A DNA stretch of 64,000 bases. Origin: Paracidovorax citrulli (GTDB lineage Bacteria > Pseudomonadota > Gammaproteobacteria > Burkholderiales > Burkholderiaceae_C). Location: positions 24,206-88,205 of the forward strand of contig NZ_FNEY01000021.1 of NCBI RefSeq assembly GCF_900100305.1, given 5' to 3'. Of the stretch, positions 9,750 through 20,934 are shown in pieces. The first letter of the stretch is position 1, and every line of letters begins with the position of its first letter. The translations under genes and the position numbers were made by a program. The notes beneath the pieces are model-generated. The model searched no databases. It saw only the letters and a list, made by a program, of their open reading frames with translations, and was not told where the DNA came from.

Positions 9750-9986
9750 ATGGCCCGGAAATTCCCCGAACACCCCGCCCGCCCGGAGCGCATCTGCTGG
9801 GGCTGCGACCGTTACTGCCCGGCCGAGGCACTGGCGTGCGGCAATGGCTCCGAGCGCACGCCGCATCCCGTGGAGCTGTTCGGTGACGACTGGCTCGCCT
9901 GGTCGCCCGCGGGGGTTCCGCAGGCTGGCGATGCCACGCCGGGCCCGGGCCAGACACCAGGGCGATCGCCCGAAACCCACGAATAG
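9750..9986 (+). CDS. DUF3079 family protein
   Basis: Starting at the ATG for MARKFPEHPARPERICWGCD (9750) gives 78 residues; the open frame further upstream has no family character. The stretch ERICWGCDRYCPAEALACGNG with SERTPHPVELFGDDW is the hallmark of DUF3079, a short uncharacterised proteobacterial family. Four cysteines in a CxxC..C..C arrangement suggest metal binding, probably zinc, but this is inferred. The product is soluble with no signal peptide. Confidence 0.78.
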   Translation: MARKFPEHPARPERICWGCDRYCPAEALACGNGSERTPHPVELFGDDWLAWSPAGVPQAGDATPGPGQTPGRSPETHE

Positions 9987-10033
9987 CGGGGCCGGCGCGC
10001 TGGAACCAGCGCAGCCAGCCCGCCCGCCCCCCG

Positions 10034-13000
10034 TCAGCGCGCGGCTTCCACCTTCATGCGGGGGTTGGGCGTCTCTCCGAACATCTCGGGCGCATACATC
10101 GCTTCCACCCGCGTCGGCGGGAGCGCGAATTCGCCGACGTTGTTCAGCCGCACGGTGTACTCGGCCGTGAGCGTTCCCTTCGACACGTACTCGTAGTAGC
10201 CGCGCCAGGCTTCGAAGCTGCGCTCTTCGTAGGCCATCCATCCGCTGCCGCCGCTGCCGCGCTTCTCGCCCTGCGTCGCGATCTCGGAGTCGCGCCCCAG
10301 GCCGTTGCCCAGGATGGTGGCGCCGCCGGGCACCGGGTCGGTGAGCACCACCCAGGTCATGTCGGCGGTGGAGGTCACCTCGAGCTTCACGCGCAGCACG
10401 TCGCCGCGGGTGTACCGGCCGGCCACTGCCTGCTCCACAGGCGTGACGGTCTTCCTGACGGTGTAGCCGGCGGAGAACGGTGCCTTGAGCTGCACGGCGG
10501 CCACCGACTGCAGCGTGAGCCAGGGCTTGCCGGTGCCCTGCTGCGTGACGGTGAGCGTCTCCTTGCCGCCCGTGGCGCTCCAGGGCAGGAACATGCCGTT
10601 GTTGGTGAGGTTCCCGGGCGCGGCGGGGGCGCCGAACCAGGTCGTCTGGTGCGGGGCGCCCGCGGCATCGGCGGTGGAGACGCGGCCCACCTTGCTCCAG
10701 TCCACGCTGGCGGTGTTGCCGCCCATCGCCGCGCGGGTGAAGCCGGTGACCGGCGTGGCCTCGAACTTCGCGCTGAATTTCTCCAGCGCCAGGCCGCCCC
10801 AGAGGTTGGCCGTGGTGGTGTGCCACGCCCCGCCCTGCTGGCGCGCGATGAAGCCGTTCGCCAGCCGGCCCATGTCGTCCTTCCACGCCGGATCGTCCAT
10901 CACCGCCAGCATCAGGCGCGCGGTGTTGACGTCGCCGTTCTGCATCAGCCACCACCAGTAGTCATCCTGCTCGGTGCTGAACACCAGCTTCGTGCCCTGG
11001 TAGGACAAGCGTGACTTGAGGATCTGCGTGGCCTCGGCCAGGCGCTGCTCGCGCTGCGGCGCATCGGGCACGCGGCGCAGCACGTTCAGCCAGTCGATCA
11101 CGCTGTGCGTGGGCCACTGGTTGGGCGCGACGGTGATGGACGAGAGCATGCGGCCCGTGGCCTTGCCGTAGCGCGAGAGCGCTTCGATCGCCGCGAGCTT
11201 GCGCATGTCCAGGTCCTTGCGCGGGCTCCAGAAGTCGCGCTGGATGCGGCCTTCGACGAAAGCGATCAGGCCGCGCTCCATCGGTGCGCGCACCTCGGGC
11301 GACAGCGCGAAGGCCGGGTCGAGGGACGAGGCCTCGTGCGTGGCCGCGAGCAGGTAGGCGGTGAGCGTGTCGCTGCCGCGGTTGCCGCTGCCCGCCTGCG
11401 GCGGGAAGTAGCTGGCGAGGCCGTCGCCGTCCAGGTAGGTGGGCAGTTGCCCCACGACGGCCTGCCAGAGCTTGCCGTCGCGCAGGCCCACGGCCTTGCT
11501 GGTCTTCTGCTCCAGGCAGAGGAACGGGTAGTTGGCGAACCAGTCGCGCACGCCCGGCAGGCCCTCGGCGAGCTTGGGCTGCACGGACATCTTCAGCCCG
11601 CCGCGGCCGGGGATGGCGTCGGCGGGCGGCTTCACGTCGATGCCGAAGCTGCTGTCCACCTGCACGAGGGTGGCCTGCTGCACCGTCAGCGGCACGGCCG
11701 GCACGAGCCGCTGCGTGGCCTTGAGCGCGTCGCGCGCGCCTCCGGCGCCGGGCGTGGTGTCGCGTGCCTCGATTTCCCAGAGGATGGCCTCGGCCCGCGT
11801 GCGCGCGAGCTGCGCAGGCGCGGTCACGTTCCAGGCCACCTCGCGGGATTCGCCGGCCGGGATGTCCACGGTCTGCTTGTCCAGGGTGAGGAGCGTGGCG
11901 CGCGGGGCGACCTCGACCTTCATGGCCGCCTTGGTGGTGTTGCGCAGCGTGAACTGGGCGCGGAACTGGTCGTCCTCGCGCACCAGTGGCGGCAGGCCGC
12001 TGATGATCTGCAGGTCCTGCGTGGCCCGGATGCTGGTGGAGCCGGTGCCGAACCGGCCCGTGCCCGCATCCGCCACCGCGACGATCCTGAAGGTGGTGAG
12101 GGCGTCGTTCAGAGGCACGGTGACCTGCGCGCGGCCATTGGCGTCCAGGCGCACCGCGGGCTGCCAGAGCAGCAGGGTGTCGAGCAGCTCGCGCGTCTGC
12201 GCGCGTCCGCCGCCGCCACCCGCCGGCACGGCCTTCCTGCCGTAGTGGCGCCGGCCGATGATCTCCATCTGGGCGGTGGAGGTTTCCACGCCCCACGCGC
12301 GCCGCTGCAGCATGGCGTCCAGCAGGTTCCAGCTGGTGTTGGGCATCAGCTCCAGCAAGGCCTGGTCCACCGCGGCCACGGCCACCTCGGCGTTCGCCGC
12401 GGGCTTGCCGTCGGGCAGCGTGGCGGCGATGGTGACCTGCGCCTTGCCGCGCACCGGGTAGCTCTCCTTGTCGGCCGTCACCTTCACCTCGATGCGGTGC
12501 GCTTTCGCACCCACCTTGAGCTCGGCCAGCCCCAGCCGGTAGGCGGGCTTGGACAGATCCACCATGGCCGTGGGCGCGACGTACTCTTTGCCCTCGTACC
12601 AGAAAGCCGTCCACCACTCGCGCGGTGCCTTGAAGCCCCAGGTGAAGAAGCTGTACCAGGGCACCTCGCGCAGCCGTCCGCGCAGCGCGAGCACGCTCAC
12701 ATAGACGTTCGGGCCCCAGCCTTCCTCGATCTTGAGCTGCACCGTCGGGTCCTGGCCATTGAGCTGCACCACGCGCATGTCGATGATGCCCTCGCGCTCC
12801 ACGCTCACCAGCGCCGTGGCCTGGCGGAACGGCATGCGCACCTGCAGCCGGGCGGTTTCTCCGGGCTGGTAGCTCTTCTTCTCGGGCAGCAGGTCGATGC
12901 GGTCGTGGTCTTCGCCGCCGAACCACAGCTCGCCCTGCCGCGTCACCCAGACCGACGCGGCCGCTTCGGACTGGTTGCCGTCCTTGTCGCGCGCGGTGGC

Positions 13001-16000
13001 CACCAGTTCCACCTCGCCGGCCTCGTCGAGCCTGGCCTCGCACAGCACCAGCCCGCGGCTGTCGCTCTTGCCGGTGCACACGGTTCCGAGATCCTTGGTC
13101 TCGGTCTTGTTGTCGTAGCTGTAGAAGCCGCCCACCATGCGCTTGCGGCTGGTGGTGGTGATGCGGGCCACGGCCTGCACCTGCAGGGGCACGCCTTCCT
13201 GCACCTTGCCGTCCAGGCCGAGCGCCAGGGCCTGGAAGCGGATCTTCTGCGCGGCGGACACCCAGCCCTCGGTCTTGATGCCAGCCACCACCGCGGCGGG
13301 CCAGACCGTCTGCGTGCTGCGCAGGGTCTGCACCTCGCCGTTGGGGTCGGAGTACGTGGCTTCGAGCACCAGGTCCTGCGCGCGGCGGGAACTGGGAATG
13401 TTGTCGATCGCCACCTTGCCCGCGCCGTTGCGGTCGAGCGTCACGGCCAGCTTGTCGGCGATCACGCGCGCGTCGTCGGCAGAGGCGGGCTCCTCGTCAT
13501 CGCCGCTGTTTCCGCCCTGGGGCTGCGCGCCCTTGCGGCGCGGCGGCTCGAAGCTGAAGGCATCGAAATCGGGGAACTGCAGCGGCTTGCCGCGCACCAG
13601 CGCCGACACGCGCACGGGCAGGTTGGCCGCGCCGCCGCCGGACACGTAGTTCACCTGCACGTCCGTGGGCACCGAACGGGGGCGCACCAGCGGCTTCTTG
13701 TCGGCCGGCGCGATGCGGCCTTCCAGCACGGGCAGGCGGAACTCCTCCACGCGGAACTCGCCGGAGGTGAAGCTGCGGCCGCGGCTGTCGTCATCGCCGC
13801 GCAGCTCGACGCTGTAGGCGCCCAGCTTGGCCGCGGGCGGCAGCGCGAAGGTGCTCTCGGCGCTCAAGCCCCCCGTGGGCGTGCGACGCCACTGCAGCGG
13901 CTGGGTGAATTGCTGGCCGCTGCCCACGTGGGTGATGGCGAGCGTGTGCGGCTGGGCGTCGGGCAGGCCGAAGCCCTGGCGGTTCTGCGTGCGCAGGATG
14001 TGCTTCATCGACACCGTCTCGCCCGCGCGCAGCAGCGTGCGGTCGAAGATGGTGTGCGCGATCTGGTCCGGCTCGGGCTGGCTGCTCGTGGGCACGTTGA
14101 AGCGCCACGGCTCGATGCCGCGCTGCCAGTCGCTCCAGGTGAAGGCCATGTCCTGCACGCCGTCGGCGCCCTGGGCGCGAGCGCTCACGAAGTAGGCATT
14201 CATGCCCTCCAGGCCGTCGCGGCCCGGGCACGAGGGCGGCTGGGGCGACAGGCCCTCGAAGCGCGCGATGCCCTGCGCGTCGGTGGTCGCGGTGGCCAGT
14301 TCGCGGCCGTCGCAGCCCGACACGCGCACGACCGCGCCCGGCACCACCTGCCCCTTGTCGAGCGTGGTGACCCAGGCCGCGGCATTCTCGCGCCCCAGCT
14401 TGAAGTGCACGCCCAGGTTGGTCACGAGCGCGGAGGTGCGCACGTACATCGTGCGCGCCGCGCCGTGGCGCTCGTCCAGCAGCGAGCGTCCCAGCATCGG
14501 CGAGGCGATCTCCACCACGTGGAAGCCCGGCGGCAGCGGAATGCCGACCACCTCGAACGGGCGGGGATCGCCGCTGGCCGGACGCGGAAGGTCCAGCACC
14601 TTGGCGCGGGGCTGTCCACCGAGCAGCGACACCATGCGCGACTGCACCGTGTCCTTGCCTTCGTTTTCCAGCACCGGGGGCAGCGGGCCACGCACGTCGC
14701 GGCCCGCCTCCCTGCGCGTCACCAGGTAGTCGTCGTACCGGCGCACCCGGCGGTACCACGCGATGATGTCCGCATCCGCGGTGGGCTGGAAGGTGCTCAC
14801 CTTGCCCGCGGGCGCCGGCGTGGCCGCGGGGGCGGAAGCTCCGGGGGCGGCTCCGGCGGCCAGGCCCTGCACGCGCAGGTCCGCCTCGACATTGCGCAGG
14901 GTGACGGGCAGCAGCGCCGGACCCTTGTCCCCTTCCGCGAAACGCTCGACCACGCCGAACGGCGAGGCCGCGAACTTGGCCAGCGGCGGCATCGGGCCGG
15001 TGGCCACGGCCAGCGGGAAGCTGTCCGCATTGCGCAGCGGCCGGCCCGAGGCGTCCTTGAAGTCCTTGGGCAGCTCCAGCCGCATGGGGGTCTGCGGCGC
15101 GAAAGGCGGCATGAACTGCACGCCGTTGACCACCGTGTCGCCGTCGCCCTCGCCGTCCAGGAGCGGCTTGAGGGTTTCCTTGTCGGACTTCAGCCGGATC
15201 GCCTCGGCGAGCCTGCGCGGCACCGGCGCATTGAACGACAGGCGCATCGGCCGGATGGGCAGGCAGGCCGCCTGCGCGTTCTCGCGTTCGCAGCCGAAAT
15301 CGGCGCTGAAGGGTTCGCGCACGGTGTAGCCGTAGCGGCGCTCCACGGTGTTGGGCACCCCGCTGGGGGTGGCCACGCCCTGGCCGTACACCAGTTGCAC
15401 CTTGGAGCCCGACGTGAGCCGGCGGTTGCAGGCCAGCGACGCATAGCGCAGCGGCGCCTGCCTGGCTGCGCTCTCCAGGCGCAGCGAAGCCAGCAGCGCA
15501 GCGCGCTCCGCGCCCTCGATGAGGCGCACCGGAATGCGCTCGCCCACGCCCTCGGCCACGCACCAGACGTTGGCCTTCACGCTCTCCAGGGTGGCCGGGC
15601 CGCTCAGTTGCAGCAGGAAGAACTGCTCTTCGTCGATGGGCTGGTAGGTGCCGGGGCGCACGCTCTGCACGAAGGGGCCGCCGGTATTGAACTGGTAGCG
15701 CACCGTGCCCGACAGGGCCGCACCATTGGCGGACTTGAAGCCCGGCCGCGCGGTGGCCGTGCAGCGCGTGCCGGGCGGCAGGTCCGCCGCGAAGTCGTAC
15801 ACCCACTCGCGCTCGCCGGTCCAGCGACCCGTGCCCCTGGACGCATCGCCGCCGCAATCCACGGAGAACGGCGCGGGGGCTTTCGGATCGCCGAAATTCA
15901 CGGCGGCGGCGTCGAACTTCACCACCACCTGCCGCACGCGGGCGACCTCGCCCTGCGGCGAAAAGCTGGAGACGGACAGGGCCTGCGCTGCCCCGGCCGA

Positions 16001-16057
16001 GGCCAGGCCCAGGAGCACGGCCAGCGCCGCGCGGACGAAATGCGTCGTTGTTGTCAT
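10034..16057 (-). CDS. Bacterial alpha-2-macroglobulin (thioester-containing)
   Basis: 2007 residues from the ATG for MTTTTHFVRAALAVLLG (16057), which begins a Sec signal peptide ending near AAQALS; no lipobox cysteine is visible, unlike the E. coli lipoprotein YfhM. The body has the serial macroglobulin-like beta domains of the family. The thioester motif CLEQ lies at about residues 1514-1517, preceded by NYPFL, so the covalent protease trap should be functional. A following alpha-alpha toroid domain is indicated by TAYLLAATHEASSL and LPTYLDGDGLASYFPPQ. It would act in the periplasm as a broad protease inhibitor, a role proposed to accompany PBP1C, encoded at 4652-7006. The divergent neighbour begins 130 bases away. 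Confidence 0.94.
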   Translation of the reverse strand: MTTTTHFVRAALAVLLGLASAGAAQALSVSSFSPQGEVARVRQVVVKFDAAAVNFGDPKAPAPFSVDCGGDASRGTGRWTGEREWVYDFAADLPPGTRCTATARPGFKSANGAALSGTVRYQFNTGGPFVQSVRPGTYQPIDEEQFFLLQLSGPATLESVKANVWCVAEGVGERIPVRLIEGAERAALLASLRLESAARQAPLRYASLACNRRLTSGSKVQLVYGQGVATPSGVPNTVERRYGYTVREPFSADFGCERENAQAACLPIRPMRLSFNAPVPRRLAEAIRLKSDKETLKPLLDGEGDGDTVVNGVQFMPPFAPQTPMRLELPKDFKDASGRPLRNADSFPLAVATGPMPPLAKFAASPFGVVERFAEGDKGPALLPVTLRNVEADLRVQGLAAGAAPGASAPAATPAPAGKVSTFQPTADADIIAWYRRVRRYDDYLVTRREAGRDVRGPLPPVLENEGKDTVQSRMVSLLGGQPRAKVLDLPRPASGDPRPFEVVGIPLPPGFHVVEIASPMLGRSLLDERHGAARTMYVRTSALVTNLGVHFKLGRENAAAWVTTLDKGQVVPGAVVRVSGCDGRELATATTDAQGIARFEGLSPQPPSCPGRDGLEGMNAYFVSARAQGADGVQDMAFTWSDWQRGIEPWRFNVPTSSQPEPDQIAHTIFDRTLLRAGETVSMKHILRTQNRQGFGLPDAQPHTLAITHVGSGQQFTQPLQWRRTPTGGLSAESTFALPPAAKLGAYSVELRGDDDSRGRSFTSGEFRVEEFRLPVLEGRIAPADKKPLVRPRSVPTDVQVNYVSGGGAANLPVRVSALVRGKPLQFPDFDAFSFEPPRRKGAQPQGGNSGDDEEPASADDARVIADKLAVTLDRNGAGKVAIDNIPSSRRAQDLVLEATYSDPNGEVQTLRSTQTVWPAAVVAGIKTEGWVSAAQKIRFQALALGLDGKVQEGVPLQVQAVARITTTSRKRMVGGFYSYDNKTETKDLGTVCTGKSDSRGLVLCEARLDEAGEVELVATARDKDGNQSEAAASVWVTRQGELWFGGEDHDRIDLLPEKKSYQPGETARLQVRMPFRQATALVSVEREGIIDMRVVQLNGQDPTVQLKIEEGWGPNVYVSVLALRGRLREVPWYSFFTWGFKAPREWWTAFWYEGKEYVAPTAMVDLSKPAYRLGLAELKVGAKAHRIEVKVTADKESYPVRGKAQVTIAATLPDGKPAANAEVAVAAVDQALLELMPNTSWNLLDAMLQRRAWGVETSTAQMEIIGRRHYGRKAVPAGGGGGRAQTRELLDTLLLWQPAVRLDANGRAQVTVPLNDALTTFRIVAVADAGTGRFGTGSTSIRATQDLQIISGLPPLVREDDQFRAQFTLRNTTKAAMKVEVAPRATLLTLDKQTVDIPAGESREVAWNVTAPAQLARTRAEAILWEIEARDTTPGAGGARDALKATQRLVPAVPLTVQQATLVQVDSSFGIDVKPPADAIPGRGGLKMSVQPKLAEGLPGVRDWFANYPFLCLEQKTSKAVGLRDGKLWQAVVGQLPTYLDGDGLASYFPPQAGSGNRGSDTLTAYLLAATHEASSLDPAFALSPEVRAPMERGLIAFVEGRIQRDFWSPRKDLDMRKLAAIEALSRYGKATGRMLSSITVAPNQWPTHSVIDWLNVLRRVPDAPQREQRLAEATQILKSRLSYQGTKLVFSTEQDDYWWWLMQNGDVNTARLMLAVMDDPAWKDDMGRLANGFIARQQGGAWHTTTANLWGGLALEKFSAKFEATPVTGFTRAAMGGNTASVDWSKVGRVSTADAAGAPHQTTWFGAPAAPGNLTNNGMFLPWSATGGKETLTVTQQGTGKPWLTLQSVAAVQLKAPFSAGYTVRKTVTPVEQAVAGRYTRGDVLRVKLEVTSTADMTWVVLTDPVPGGATILGNGLGRDSEIATQGEKRGSGGSGWMAYEERSFEAWRGYYEYVSKGTLTAEYTVRLNNVGEFALPPTRVEAMYAPEMFGETPNPRMKVEAAR

Positions 16058-16187
16058 GGATGTGAGAGCGATGGCGGCTGCGGGAGCGGCAAACCCCGGG
16101 AGGTTAGCCCATCGCCAGAAGCCAGGGCACGCTGCCGCCCGCTGAGTTGTAAACGGCCTACACGCCCCGCCCGGGGATGCCCGCACA

Positions 16188-17399
16188 ATGGCGCGGCGCC
16201 CGAAGCGCACCCCACTCATGCCCGAAACGTCCACTTCCCGCCGCTGGGAGATCGATGCCGTGCGGGGACTCATGCTGGTCCTCATGACGGTCACCCATCT
16301 GCCCACGCGGCTCACGATGCCGCTCGGCCAGCCCTTCGGCTTCGTCTCCGCGGCCGAGGGGTTCGTGCTGCTGTCCGCCTACATGGCGGGCATGGTGTAC
16401 GGACGCACCGCCGCGCGCCGCGGCATCCCGGCCATGCGACAGGCCTTCCTCCGCCGGGCCACCAAGATCTACGCCTGTCAGGCGGCCACCCTGCTCTTCC
16501 TGTTCACCGTGATCACCTTCATCGGCATCCGGGTGGACGAGCCGGCCATCAAGGGCCTGCTCACCTTCTACCTCGCCAAGCCGCTCGAAGCGCTGGTGGG
16601 CGGGCTGCTGCTCGTGTACGAACCGCCCCTGCTCGACATCCTGCCCATCTACGTGCTGTTCATGCTCGCGAGCCCGTGGGTGATGTCGGTCGGGCTGCGG
16701 CGCGGCTGGGCGCCGGTGCTGGCCGTAAGCACCGCGCTGTGGTTCCTGGCGCAGTTCGGGCTCTCGAAGGCGTTCTACGACGCCATCGACGCGGTGGTCC
16801 GCAACCCCATCCCGTTCCACGAGACAGGCACCTTCTCGATGTGGGGATGGCAGTTCCTCTGGGTGCTGGGCCTGTGGATGGGCGCGTCGCGCAACGATCC
16901 CGAAGCGCCTCCCTTCATCTTCCCGCGCTGGGCGGTGGGGGTGGCGGCGGCCATCGCGGTGGTGGGTTTCTGCTGGCGCCACGCGATCGGCCAGGTTCCC
17001 TTCGGCGACGGCCTGCCCGCCTGGAACCTGGCGTTCGACAAGTGGCAGCTGGGGCCGCTGCGGGTGCTCAACCTGTTCGCGCTGCTCGTGCTCGCGATCC
17101 GGTTCGGTCCGTCCCTGGCGGCGCGCATGCCGCGGCCACGCTGGCTGGAAACGCTGGGGGCTGCCTCCCTGCCGGTGTTCTGCGCGCACCTCGTGGTGGT
17201 GCTGCTCGCCATCAGCCTGATGGGGGCACGCTACGACCGGCCCTGGTGGCAGGACATCGCCCTGCTGGCCGCCTGCTTCGCGGCCCTGCACGCCGTGGCG
17301 CGGGTCAGCCTGTGGTGGGACAAGGGGCCGGACGAGGATGCGCCGGGCACCCGCCGCAGGCTGCTGCGCCTGCGGAGGCCCCTGCCCCCGGCGCTGTAG
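16188..17399 (+). CDS. OpgC-domain membrane protein
   Basis: 403 residues with about ten predicted hydrophobic helices. The N-terminal block RRWEIDAVRGLMLVLMTVTH and SAAEGFVLLSAYMAGMVYGR match OpgC_C, a family of acyltransferase-3-like membrane proteins named after the succinyltransferase of osmoregulated periplasmic glucans. An acyl-transfer role at the inner membrane is plausible, but the glucan genes opgG/opgH are not here. ATG 16188 has GGGGA upstream; a second ATG at 16218 is possible. It diverges from the alpha-2-macroglobulin gene. Confidence 0.85.
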   Translation: MARRPKRTPLMPETSTSRRWEIDAVRGLMLVLMTVTHLPTRLTMPLGQPFGFVSAAEGFVLLSAYMAGMVYGRTAARRGIPAMRQAFLRRATKIYACQAATLLFLFTVITFIGIRVDEPAIKGLLTFYLAKPLEALVGGLLLVYEPPLLDILPIYVLFMLASPWVMSVGLRRGWAPVLAVSTALWFLAQFGLSKAFYDAIDAVVRNPIPFHETGTFSMWGWQFLWVLGLWMGASRNDPEAPPFIFPRWAVGVAAAIAVVGFCWRHAIGQVPFGDGLPAWNLAFDKWQLGPLRVLNLFALLVLAIRFGPSLAARMPRPRWLETLGAASLPVFCAHLVVVLLAISLMGARYDRPWWQDIALLAACFAALHAVARVSLWWDKGPDEDAPGTRRRLLRLRRPLPPAL

Positions 17400-17411
17400 C
17401 GTGGGGGAAAG

Positions 17412-18218
17412 TCAGGGCCGCGCGCTGGCCCGGATGAGCCCGTCCGTACCCGGCCGGGCGGCCGTGGCGCCGCCCGCGGACACTGCGCCGTCGCCCACGT
17501 AGCTGCCGATGACGGCGCGCCAGAGGTCGTAGCCTGCGTCGTTCATGTGCAGGTGGTCGGCCCCGAACAGCTCGGCGCGCGGCAGGCCCTGCGCATCCAG
17601 CATGGGGGTGAAGATGTCGATGAAATCGCTGTTGGGCACCGTGCGCACGTACTGCGCCAGCAGGGCGTTGGCCTCGCGCATGCGCGGCAGCAGCGACAGC
17701 CGCAGCGGGCTGGGCTTGATGGAGATGTAGCTGATGCGCGTGTCGGGCAGCGCCTCGCGCACCGAGCGCACGAAGGGCTGGAAGCTCTCGAGCACCTGCT
17801 CGGGCGTACGCCCTTCCGCCAGGTCGTTGTCGCCCGCATACACCATCACATGGCGGGGCTGGTACTGCAACACGAGGTTTTTCACGAAGTACTGGCAGTC
17901 GGCCATGGTCGAGCCGCCAAACCCGCGGTTGATGACCACGGGCAGTTGCCGGAAATCCTCGCGCAGGTCGGTCCAGAGGCGAATGGTCGAGCTGCCGACG
18001 AAGAGCACGCCGCCCGCCTTCGGCAGGCCGGCCTTGTCCGCGGCCGCGAAGGCGTCCATGCTCGACTGCCAGCGCGCATAGGGCGCGGGAAGCGCAACCG
18101 CCGCCGAGGGTGCCGGCGTGGGCGCGGCCCAGGCGGCAGCGGCCGGCAAAAGCACTGCGCAGAGCACGGCCGCGGCAACGCGGCCAGGACGGAAACGGCG
18201 GGAAAGGCTCAGGGACAT
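17412..18218 (-). CDS. Secreted SGNH/GDSL-family hydrolase
   Basis: 268 residues from the ATG for MSLSLSRRFRPGRVAA (18218). Signal peptide to about residue 32, then the SGNH blocks: block I as VLFVGSSTIRLW (a GSS in place of GDS, nucleophile Ser), block II Gly in NRGFGGSTMADC, block III Asn in VYAGDNDLAEG, and block V in GADHLHMNDAGY with the catalytic Asp-x-x-His. It is therefore a periplasmic or exported esterase or acylhydrolase. The substrate is unknown; such enzymes act on acetylated glycans or lipids. It is convergent with the OpgC-like gene, 12 bases apart. Confidence 0.87.
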   Translation of the reverse strand: MSLSLSRRFRPGRVAAAVLCAVLLPAAAAWAAPTPAPSAAVALPAPYARWQSSMDAFAAADKAGLPKAGGVLFVGSSTIRLWTDLREDFRQLPVVINRGFGGSTMADCQYFVKNLVLQYQPRHVMVYAGDNDLAEGRTPEQVLESFQPFVRSVREALPDTRISYISIKPSPLRLSLLPRMREANALLAQYVRTVPNSDFIDIFTPMLDAQGLPRAELFGADHLHMNDAGYDLWRAVIGSYVGDGAVSAGGATAARPGTDGLIRASARP

Positions 18219-18408
18219 GGGCGGGTCACTCCGAGAAAGCAGCAGCGTGTGATCGATTGTCTGCCGCACCATTCCCTTTGGAACACAATTTTTACAAATT
18301 GAGTCGTCAAAGTTACAAATTACCCGGCCGTTTCCATGGTGCGGGTGCCTCCGCAGCGACGTGGCCGCCCACGCGGCCGCGACACTCATCCGGTGCCGCC
18401 CCGCCCGT

Positions 18409-19392
18409 TCACTGCGGCTGGAAGCCGCTCTCGCGGATGATGCGCGTCCAGGCCTGGGTGTAGGCGCGCTCGCGCGCCGTGAGCTGCTGCGGCGTCATCG
18501 GCGTGACCGTGAGGCCCATGGCCACCAGTTGCTCGCGCACGTCGGCGCGGGCCAGCACCCTGGCGAGGGCGTCGGAGAACTGCTGCACGGCCTTGGCGGG
18601 CGTGCCGGCCGGTGCATAGAAGCCGTAGTAGGGAAGATCCTCGAAGCCCTTCAGGCCCAGTTCGCCGAAAGTAGGTACATCCGGCAGCGCGGCCTGCCGC
18701 CGGTCCCCCAGCACGGCCACGATGCGGATCTTGCCGGCCTTGTGGTTTTCCAGGAAGTCCGGCACCGATCCGACGCCCGCCGCGATCTGGTTGCCCAGCA
18801 TGTCGCCGATCATCGGCGCGCTGCCCCGGTAGGGAGCGGAGACCAGGTCGAGCCGGTAGCGCTCGCCGAGCAGCTTCACCAGGAACTCGGGCGTGGAGGC
18901 CGGCGCGGGAATGCCCACCGCGCTCTTGCCCCCCTGCGATTTCACCCAGGCCACGTACTCGTCGAAACTGCGGGCCGGCGTGCCGCCGGACACGGCGAAG
19001 GCGTTGACGAAGGTGGCCACGCCGCCCACGCCGATGAAGTCGTGCGCGGGATCGAAACCCGGGTGCTTCACCACCTGCGGCAGGATGGAGATGGTGTGGT
19101 CGTGCGTGAGGAAGACGGTGCTGCCGTCGAGCGGCGACGTCTTGAGCACCTGCGCGGCGATCTGGCCGCCCGCGCCGGGCCGGTTCTCCACCACCACCGG
19201 CACGCCGAGCACGTCCTTGAGCTTGTCGGCCAGCAGCCGTGCGATCGCGTCCGATCCGCCGCCGGGCGGGAAGCCCACCAGGATGCGCAGCGTCTTGCCG
19301 GCCTGCGCCCGGGCCGCGAAGGGAAGGCCCGCTGCCAGCGCGGCGCCGGCAAGGGAGGCATGGGAGAGCAGGCGGCGGCGGGACAGGGTCAT
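18409..19392 (-). CDS. Bug-family (TTT) extracytoplasmic solute-binding protein
   Basis: 327 residues. A twin-arginine-like signal (SRRRLLSHASLAG) is followed by the Bug/TctC fold: ILVGFPPGGGSDAIARL, VENRPGAGGQIAAQVL, and AALPDVPTFGELG. These proteins bind carboxylates and related small acids for tripartite tricarboxylate transporters and are hugely amplified in Burkholderiales, mostly as orphans. No TctA/TctB membrane genes are present, so this is an orphan. It starts 33 bases after argH on the same strand and may be cotranscribed with it; a functional link is not implied. Confidence 0.92.
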   Translation of the reverse strand: MTLSRRRLLSHASLAGAALAAGLPFAARAQAGKTLRILVGFPPGGGSDAIARLLADKLKDVLGVPVVVENRPGAGGQIAAQVLKTSPLDGSTVFLTHDHTISILPQVVKHPGFDPAHDFIGVGGVATFVNAFAVSGGTPARSFDEYVAWVKSQGGKSAVGIPAPASTPEFLVKLLGERYRLDLVSAPYRGSAPMIGDMLGNQIAAGVGSVPDFLENHKAGKIRIVAVLGDRRQAALPDVPTFGELGLKGFEDLPYYGFYAPAGTPAKAVQQFSDALARVLARADVREQLVAMGLTVTPMTPQQLTARERAYTQAWTRIIRESGFQPQ

Positions 19393-19425
19393 GGAGGGGC
19401 TCCGGTCGGGAAGAAAACGAGGTGT

Positions 19426-20883
<1,458 letters not shown>

Positions 20884-20934
20884 GGAGGGCAATAATCCGG
20901 AGGTTTCGGCCACCCGGAACGCCCGGATGCCGCG

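Noticed and set aside
11105..17437. A 2110-codon plus-strand frame opposite the alpha-2-macroglobulin gene
   Set aside because: Antisense shadow with repetitive Ala/Gly/Arg/His composition and no recognisable domain.
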